DNA from: M1-B18 sp048264125
GTDB lineage: Bacteria; Bacillota; Clostridia; Peptostreptococcales; Natronincolaceae
Assembly (NCBI GenBank): GCA_048264125.1
Contig: JBLXDM010000003.1
Coordinates: 248,001-312,000, forward strand
Reading direction: 5' to 3'
Length of the DNA stretch: 64,000 nt
Below the pieces are notes generated by a model. It searched no databases and was not told the origin of the DNA. It was given only the letters and a program-made list of their open reading frames with translations. Below are positions 58,929-64,000 of the stretch, piece after piece (the first letter of the stretch is position 1; every line of letters begins with the position of its first letter). The translations under genes and the position numbers were made by a program.

Positions 58929-59690
58929 CTACTTAACAGGTACTATTACCTCTACACGATTATTGTAGGCATCCTTTATAGCTGCCAGAATATTACCATG
59001 TGCATCATTTATACTCATTGTAGCTCCTGTTATGACATCTGCTACAACAGCCTTGTCGGCATCTGATAATGCGTCATATTTAGCCTTATCCTGGTCATTA
59101 GTAGAGTCTGGCTTTAATGGTCTGCCGTTACGGTCAGAGGTGTACTTAGTAAACCATGCCTCGATCTCAGCAACTGTCATACCCTTAAAGTATTCTTGAT
59201 AGAAATCCATTTGATCTGCCCAATCATTATTTGGGTTCATACCGTAGTTTTCTCTTTGACGCTTAGTTTTCCAGTTGTTTACTTCATCTGTAATAAACTC
59301 AACGGTATTTTCAGTAACACCTGCCAGCTTATTTGTAGTATGGTCAACAACATTATAGCCTTCTTTTTCAGGCCAGCCGGAGAAATGAGGCATGCTGGCA
59401 CCATCGTAGTTTGGCGTACTGATCTCTAGTACATCCACCATTAGACTAACGATTCTTCCCTCTTCATCAAAGGAAGCATCTGCAACTGTAAAGTTAAAGC
59501 TGTAAACTGGAACGCCTTCCTCGTCTGCACCTGGACCTGGACGGAACATGATATTATTACCTAAGCCCTGATAAACCTTAGCTTCTACAGGTGCCTCTTC
59601 TACAGGCTCTACTGGAGGTGCCTCTGTTTGTTGCGCGCATCCCATAAGCAGAAAGATCGTTAATAAAACAACAACAATTTTCTTCAACAT
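58929..59690 (-). CDS. Lipoprotein with FMN-binding (ApbE flavinylation) motif
   Basis: 253 residues. The lipoprotein signal ends LLMGCAQQ (Cys18), followed by a Pro/Glu/Val-rich linker (25-37). The C-terminal part contains ADVITGATMSINDA: Asp218 and Thr221-Gly-Ala-Thr224 fit the DxxTGAT motif to which ApbE transfers FMN covalently on the Thr, as in NqrC, RnfG and the extracellular electron-transfer lipoprotein PplA. The protein therefore probably carries a redox flavin on the outer face of the membrane. The body (FRPGPGADEEGVPVYSFNFTVADASFD) resembles the repeated strand pattern of PplA-type proteins. It is monocistronic behind GGGGG. apbE, ndh2 or eetAB homologues are not in the window. Confidence 0.82.
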   Translation of the reverse strand: MLKKIVVVLLTIFLLMGCAQQTEAPPVEPVEEAPVEAKVYQGLGNNIMFRPGPGADEEGVPVYSFNFTVADASFDEEGRIVSLMVDVLEISTPNYDGASMPHFSGWPEKEGYNVVDHTTNKLAGVTENTVEFITDEVNNWKTKRQRENYGMNPNNDWADQMDFYQEYFKGMTVAEIEAWFTKYTSDRNGRPLKPDSTNDQDKAKYDALSDADKAVVADVITGATMSINDAHGNILAAIKDAYNNRVEVIVPVK

Positions 59691-59844
59691 GAATTTTTCC
59701 CCCTATAATTTTATTTTTATAAGCTGTCAAATTCTACGTTCAAGCTAGCTAAATCGTTTGCCTCAACAAAGAATTCGAACAAGTACATAATATCACCTTT
59801 TAAATAAAAATACAATATATGGTGTCTATTTATTAACATATTTT

Positions 59845-59886
59845 TTTATAAAAAAAAATCTACTCGGTAAAAAAGTAGATTTTTTA
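59845..59886 (-). terminator. Terminator of the glyoxalase gene
   Basis: Minus-strand AATCTACT / AGTAGATT, extended by A/T pairs, nine-base loop, long T-run. It starts 12 bases past the stop. Confidence 0.88.
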
Positions 59887-59897
59887 ACACTTTTTAT

Positions 59898-60296
59898 TCA
59901 TTTCTTTAGTTCTTTGCTTGCCCTAATTATTTCAATATCATAGCCATCGGGGTCTGTTATAAAGTAATATCTGGGAGGATTTCCCGGTAGACCCATCAGC
60001 TTTGTGACCTTATATCCCATTTCGATATGACGCTCCCTTGAAGCCTCCAAATCCTCCACTGATACTGCAATATGACTAAAGCCATTTCCAATCTCATAGG
60101 GCTTTTCAGGATTATAGTTGTAGGTAAGCTCTAATTCAAACGACTGTGTCTCATCGCTTAAGAATACAAGGGTAAATTCCGCCTCAGGAAAATCCTTTCT
60201 TCTGGTTTCCTTTAGCCCCAGTGCCTCTGTATAGAATTTTAATGACTTCTCTAAATCCATTACCCTTATGCAGGTATGTAGAAATTTGTATTTCAT
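59898..60296 (-). CDS. gloA: VOC-family glyoxalase I (lactoylglutathione lyase-like)
   Basis: 132 residues. Metal-ligand positions agree closely with those known for E. coli glyoxalase I (5, 56, 74, 122): His7 (KFLHTCIRVMDLEKS), Glu56 (SFELELTYN), His75 (GFSHIAVSVEDL) and Glu122 (DPDGYDIEII). It should detoxify methylglyoxal as its hemithioacetal; in a clostridium the thiol may not be glutathione. The ATG follows AAGGGAG. A TTGATT-18-TATTAT promoter-like sequence lies upstream around 60330-60360. It is monocistronic, downstream of hflC. Confidence 0.9.
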   Translation of the reverse strand: MKYKFLHTCIRVMDLEKSLKFYTEALGLKETRRKDFPEAEFTLVFLSDETQSFELELTYNYNPEKPYEIGNGFSHIAVSVEDLEASRERHIEMGYKVTKLMGLPGNPPRYYFITDPDGYDIEIIRASKELKK

Positions 60297-60376
60297 AAAA
60301 ATTCTCCCTTCATAATCGTGTTTTCCTCACTTTTATAATACCCCTAAACATCACCGGTAATCAACCATAAATGCTT

Positions 60377-61330
60377 CTAATTACCCATCAGATACTGAAA
60401 GTATGGGGAATCGGCTGGGAAAATTATAACCGTTTCTTCATTAATCGTAGCCTTATAGGATTCTAGGGCTCTATACATATTAAAGAATTCAGGATCCTTG
60501 CCGTAAGCTTCATTATATATCTTGGCAGCCTCCTTATCACCCTCTGCCTCTATAGCTTTAGCCTCAGCCTCAGCTCTAGCCAGAAGCTCAGTTACCTCTC
60601 TGTCGGTTTCCGCCTTTATTTTAAGCGCCTCAGCATCACCCTGCGATAAATATTGCTGTGCTGTGCTTTCCCTTTCGGATACCATCCTCATATATACCGA
60701 CTCTTCGTTGGCAGGAGGTAAATCAGCCCTTTTCATCTTAATATCCACCAGCTCAATTCCGGTATTGTTTTGCAACAATATTTCATTCACCTGGCTCTTT
60801 ACCAGACTATCGATATCGCCCCGCATATTTTTATTATGATTTACAATTTGCTCGTAATCCATTTTACCTAGCTCTGTCCTTATATTTGAATATACGATAT
60901 CCCCCATACGGCTCTCAGCTCCGACGATGGTTCGTAATGATTCAATCATTGCCTTAGGGTCTGTTATTCTCCAGAGGCTGTAATAATCAACCATAATCCT
61001 TTTTTTATCAAGGGTATTTATCTCTGCTGACGGCACATCATATATCAATGTCTTCTTAGGCAGATGCGATATGGTCTGAAGGAAGGGAAGCTTAAAATTC
61101 AGCCCCGGTGTATCAGCAATCTTTACTATCTCACCAAATTGCCTTACTACGACATACTCATCCGCATTCACTACAAACAGATTGTTTGCTGCAAAAATGA
61201 GTATTATAGCAATCACTAATACAGTAAAAATCCCCTTCTTAGGCAGCTTTAGCTGCGGCTTGGGCTTGTCTTCAAGTGTCTTTAGCTTTTCCTTTATTAT
61301 ATCCATACCATTCTCTGTAAAATTACTCAA
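60377..61330 (-). CDS. hflC: HflC, SPFH-domain membrane protease modulator
   Basis: 317 residues. One membrane helix (about 36-56, GIFTVLVIAIILIFAANNL) after a soluble N-terminal extension rich in Lys/Pro, then SPFH: EYVVVRQFGEIVKIADTPGLNFKLPFLQ, IMVDYYSLWRITDPKAMIESL, KADLPPANEESVYMRMVSERESTA, a coiled coil with AEAEAKAIEAEGD and a C-terminal PADSPYFQYLMG. It forms the HflKC vault around FtsH at the membrane. The start is TTG at 61330, which overlaps the hflK stop as TTGA, with GGAGGGG seven bases upstream. The N-terminal extension of about 35 residues is longer than in E. coli HflC. Confidence 0.93.
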   Translation of the reverse strand: MSNFTENGMDIIKEKLKTLEDKPKPQLKLPKKGIFTVLVIAIILIFAANNLFVVNADEYVVVRQFGEIVKIADTPGLNFKLPFLQTISHLPKKTLIYDVPSAEINTLDKKRIMVDYYSLWRITDPKAMIESLRTIVGAESRMGDIVYSNIRTELGKMDYEQIVNHNKNMRGDIDSLVKSQVNEILLQNNTGIELVDIKMKRADLPPANEESVYMRMVSERESTAQQYLSQGDAEALKIKAETDREVTELLARAEAEAKAIEAEGDKEAAKIYNEAYGKDPEFFNMYRALESYKATINEETVIIFPADSPYFQYLMGN

Positions 61331-62262
61331 TTTACAACCCCTCCCTTCACAGTATCAAGCGGCAAATACCTTACAGTGCTTGAGCCAGAGGAATCCTCCA
61401 TAATATATACCTTTGCATTCGGAAGAACCTCCTCCATCATTTCCACCATCAGCCTGTAACGGGTAATGGCCTTGTTGTTTTCATATTCAGAATATATCGC
61501 ATTAAACTTAGCCACATCTCCCTTTGCCTGCTCTATTCTACTTACCTTTTGGGCCTCTGCCTTACTAATCAGCGCTTGTCGATGGCCATCCGCAGTATTG
61601 ATTTTTTCATTTCTATATTGGCTTGCCTGATTTATCTTGGTCATTCTTTCCTCCCTAGCAGAGGTTACCTTTTTAAAGGCATTGCCGACCTCTTCATTAG
61701 GCAAATCCACATCCTGAAGGTTAATATTTACAATCGCTATACCCATATCATAAGCCTCTACCAAACCGGTTATGCTATCCCTCACCTCACTCATTATCAA
61801 TGTTCTGCCGTCAGTAAGGGCATCATCCACTGTAGAGCTTCCTATTACTCCTCTTAAGGAGGAGGAGGTAGCATTATATAAAATGGTTATTGGGTCCTCG
61901 GTATTGAATAAATAGGCAATGGGATCCACGATTCTCCACTGTACCTCTAGATCCGCCAGTATGATGTTTTCATCACCGGTTATCATTTTTGCATCCCTTT
62001 CATGAAGGGTTACGTCCTGCTGATTCTCCTCATAGCCAAAGGTCAATGAGAAGGTCTCCCGCGAAAGGGTTTTAACCGTTTGTATGGGATAAGGCAGCTT
62101 AAACTTCAACCCCGGAGTAACCAGCTCTGCACTGGGAGCTCCAAAGGTTACTAGCACAGCATATTCTGTTTGGTCAACTGTATAGACACAGGTGCTCAAA
62201 GCAAAAAAGCAGATAATTAAAAAAAAGATGACTGGTATTAATTTAGGTATTTTACCCCGCAT
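61327..62262 (-). CDS. hflK: HflK, SPFH-domain membrane protease modulator
   Basis: 311 residues. N-terminal membrane helix (about 8-28), then SPFH with VTFGAPSAELVTPGLKFKLPYPIQTVKTLSR, LADLEVQWRIVDPIAYLFN, VNINLQDVDLPNEEVGNAFKKVTSAREER and a coiled coil EAQKVSRIEQAKGDVAKFN. E. coli HflK has a glycine-rich N-terminus that is absent here. HflK and HflC are made in equal amounts, consistent with the TTGA overlap. It is the first gene of the pair, with AAGGAGG before the ATG. FtsH is not in the window. Confidence 0.93.
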   Translation of the reverse strand: MRGKIPKLIPVIFFLIICFFALSTCVYTVDQTEYAVLVTFGAPSAELVTPGLKFKLPYPIQTVKTLSRETFSLTFGYEENQQDVTLHERDAKMITGDENIILADLEVQWRIVDPIAYLFNTEDPITILYNATSSSLRGVIGSSTVDDALTDGRTLIMSEVRDSITGLVEAYDMGIAIVNINLQDVDLPNEEVGNAFKKVTSAREERMTKINQASQYRNEKINTADGHRQALISKAEAQKVSRIEQAKGDVAKFNAIYSEYENNKAITRYRLMVEMMEEVLPNAKVYIMEDSSGSSTVRYLPLDTVKGGVVN

Positions 62263-62375
62263 ATGTATCCTCCTTATTAAATTTAATCGCTAAACTCTAT
62301 AATATCATATCTATTATATTTAGCGGCAATTACTAACTATATGATGTATATTAAGGCATTTTTGTTCCAACATTG

Positions 62376-62398
62376 AAAAACCCGCAATAATATGCGGG
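62376..62398 (-). terminator. Terminator between the DUF3160 gene and hflK
   Basis: Minus-strand CCCGCA / TGCGGG with a TATTAT loop, then TTTTTC, seven bases after the DUF3160 stop. Confidence 0.88.
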
Positions 62399-62405
62399 CT
62401 CATTA

Positions 62406-64000
62406 TTAATTCTCAATCGAGTATTCTATTTCAGAAATATTCACCTGGTTTTGATCCATTGCTTTAAATGTCCCGATCCATTCAGGCTGCAGCGGTGGAT
62501 TTTTCATTAGCTCTGGCTCCAGCTGATAATATATCCAGCCGTCAAAATCCAGCTTTTCTATCCCCAGCCTTTTATGCCATTCCTCGTCGGTCATGGCCTT
62601 TTCACTTTCAAACTCATAAAAGCTGTATACTGCACCTCTTGCTAGGTAAACTTTATCTTCATTATAAACCGCTACATATATCTCATTAGTCAGTCCCGTT
62701 GCTATTTCCAGAAAGCCATCTGGTGACGAAGCTACATCGGCGACGACAGCAGAGGCCATAGCCAGGGAATAATCTGTGCTTAGCTGCAGTGTTATATACT
62801 CCATTGTTCCCCCTATATATCTTAAGGCTTGGTTTTCCTCCTCTGTAATAGTCTCACCCCTTAGCTGCTTCACCGAACAGTCTATAAGAAGCCTGTAGAG
62901 CTTTTCAATTGCATTTAGGGCAATAGCACCATTATCGTCCAGCAGCCCTCTTTCCTCAAGGCTTTCCTTGGAATATTGCACCAGCCACAGCAGTCTGTCG
63001 TAGACCTCAACAGCAGGCTCCACATAGCAGAGATAGATTTCCTTAGGCTCCTCTCCCCCTCCCATCTCTGCCATTGGCTGCTTTGCATAGAGTATGGTGT
63101 CATGCTTCAGCTCACTATAGCTTCCTAGACCGGCTTGAAGCGACTTATCCTCCCATGCCTGCTGCTGCATAAACATCGGAAGACCTACATTCTGCTGAGG
63201 ACGCCAGACAGACCTCAGCACCCACAGCCAACCATTGTAGAGGTTTGACCTCCATTCCTCCTCTGCAACAGCATTTACCATATCCTTCATTTTCTGTAGG
63301 TCCTTTGTATATCTGGAGGCCTCAAGGTACTCCAGATAGTCCTCCATTACCAGCTCCTCTGCTCTGGTGCTGCCGAAGGCAGCCGCGACATCCAGTGCTG
63401 TAGGCATGGGTCTTAGCATTGGATACATCAGATCCTGCAATATATTTCCGTCCAGCGTATATCTCTGACCCATAAACCTGAATTGCTTTCCAAGGGCTAT
63501 ATTACTGGATGTCCTATGGACTATTTGGGGCCCCGGCAGCTTCTCCAGCTCAGCCGTAAGCTCCTGGTAATATTCCTCCTTGGCAAAATCAGCCGCTTGG
63601 ACCTCTTCCCCATAAACCTTAAGTATTACCTCCTTCAGCTGCAATATGTTGATATCGTCAGAGCTGCCAACAAATAGATTTGTTGGCGCATAAATTTTGT
63701 CCCATAGCTCAATATCATCCCTATCCCTCAGCTGAAGATAGGACATATAGGTTATAAGCAGGGATCTCTTAATCGAGTCATAATCCCAGCTTTCGTCTCT
63801 GTTCTTGAAGGGGGCACCCGTAAGACCATACCACATCATGGTCTTGAAATACTTCTCCAGCTTTTCATCACCGGCATAGTGACCTCTGACTACAAACTGT
63901 CCATAGTTTAAGTCCAGCTTAAACAGAGGTGAATGGCCCATACCCTCTGCTAAATTGATTGCTTCAACTTCCTTCTCCGCAATAGACTGTAATTCCTTCG
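62406..64000 (-). CDS. DUF3160-family protein (5' end outside window)
   Basis: At least 531 residues; the frame stays open to base 64000 and the first internal ATG (63941) is not a convincing start, so the N-terminus lies beyond the right edge. Segments: LKLDLNYGQFVVRGHYAGDEKLEKYFKTMMWYG, LKEVILKVYGEEVQAADF, FRFMGQRYTLDGNILQDLMYPMLRPMPTALDVAAAFGS, WRPQQNVGLPMFMQQQAWEDKSLQAGLGSYSELKHDTILYAKQ and a C-terminal EPELMKNPPLQPEWIG. This matches the large DUF3160 family, mostly secreted or lipoproteins of Firmicutes of unknown function. The fragment has no enzyme motif I can identify. Confidence 0.82.
   Translation of the reverse strand, partial: KELQSIAEKEVEAINLAEGMGHSPLFKLDLNYGQFVVRGHYAGDEKLEKYFKTMMWYGLTGAPFKNRDESWDYDSIKRSLLITYMSYLQLRDRDDIELWDKIYAPTNLFVGSSDDINILQLKEVILKVYGEEVQAADFAKEEYYQELTAELEKLPGPQIVHRTSSNIALGKQFRFMGQRYTLDGNILQDLMYPMLRPMPTALDVAAAFGSTRAEELVMEDYLEYLEASRYTKDLQKMKDMVNAVAEEEWRSNLYNGWLWVLRSVWRPQQNVGLPMFMQQQAWEDKSLQAGLGSYSELKHDTILYAKQPMAEMGGGEEPKEIYLCYVEPAVEVYDRLLWLVQYSKESLEERGLLDDNGAIALNAIEKLYRLLIDCSVKQLRGETITEEENQALRYIGGTMEYITLQLSTDYSLAMASAVVADVASSPDGFLEIATGLTNEIYVAVYNEDKVYLARGAVYSFYEFESEKAMTDEEWHKRLGIEKLDFDGWIYYQLEPELMKNPPLQPEWIGTFKAMDQNQVNISEIEYSIEN

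Noticed and set aside
60377..62262. Classifying hflK/hflC as generic stomatin/flotillin genes
   Set aside because: Tandem TTGA-overlapping genes, short N-termini with one helix and the C-terminal endings fit the HflK/HflC pair better.

Overview
The window looks like chromosome of a low-GC, spore-forming, anaerobic Firmicute of the class Clostridia; genus is not determinable by eye. The basis is the AT-rich sequence, strong AGGAGG-type ribosome binding sites with frequent GTG/TTG starts, a spore-coat-like pair, indolepyruvate:ferredoxin oxidoreductase, many Fe-S proteins, a T-box leader and a SAM-I riboswitch. About 58 genes are present, nearly all on the minus strand, in short operons ended by clear hairpin/T-tract terminators. 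I saw no tRNA, rRNA, CRISPR, phage or transposase.

Layout. 1-3.7 kb: left-truncated iorA, a CAP-domain lipoprotein and ilvE. 3.7-9.7 kb: a TtcA-like ATPase, a two-[4Fe-4S] protein, a coat-F-like pair and two adjacent hybrid histidine kinases. 9.9-17.9 kb: a DEAD-box helicase with a 42-bp-repeat basic tail; a GH3 acyl-adenylate enzyme and an ICMT-like methyltransferase joined to a GGDEF/HD-GYP protein; a second diguanylate cyclase. 18-22 kb: a small basic protein, MgtC, GlpP, DUF454 and a YcgQ/YcgR-type permease pair. 22.4-27.85 kb: a SAM-I-riboswitch operon metN-metI-aminotransferase-metQ-LarA homologue. 28.3-39.7 kb: a nine-gene branched-chain amino-acid operon (ilvN-ilvC-leuA-cimA-leuC-leuD-leuB-ilvD-ilvB) behind a consensus promoter and a T-box leader. 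39.9-45.3 kb: an OmpR/kinase pair, DUF4342, a TDT permease with a C_GCAxxG_C_C protein, and unknowns. 45.4-48.2 kb: DUF2975/Xre pair followed by a Nudix-like/DUF4173-type membrane fusion. 49.3-52.6 kb: class V aminotransferase-serA-DUF1015. 52.9-54.7 kb: ECF sigma/anti-sigma. 54.9-64 kb: pepT, DUF1846, LysR, a probably flavinylated lipoprotein, glyoxalase, hflKC and a right-truncated DUF3160 protein.

How it fits together. The cell makes valine, leucine and isoleucine from pyruvate, with isoleucine by the citramalate route, and gates the operon by uncharged tRNA. Methionine uptake is gated by SAM and is co-transcribed with enzymes that suggest use of the 2-hydroxy or 2-keto analogues of methionine. 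Serine synthesis is a separate operon with no recognisable serB.

The most unusual signals are: (1) a dispersed element of about 160 bp in two copies (27947-28112 plus; 47351-47506 minus) whose terminal and internal stems are kept by paired substitutions; (2) a LarA-family racemase with all four signature residues inside a methionine/SAM regulon; (3) a GH3-methyltransferase-c-di-GMP operon; (4) a Nudix-like domain without its catalytic glutamates fused to a polytopic membrane domain; (5) DUF1015 in the place of the missing last serine-pathway step.
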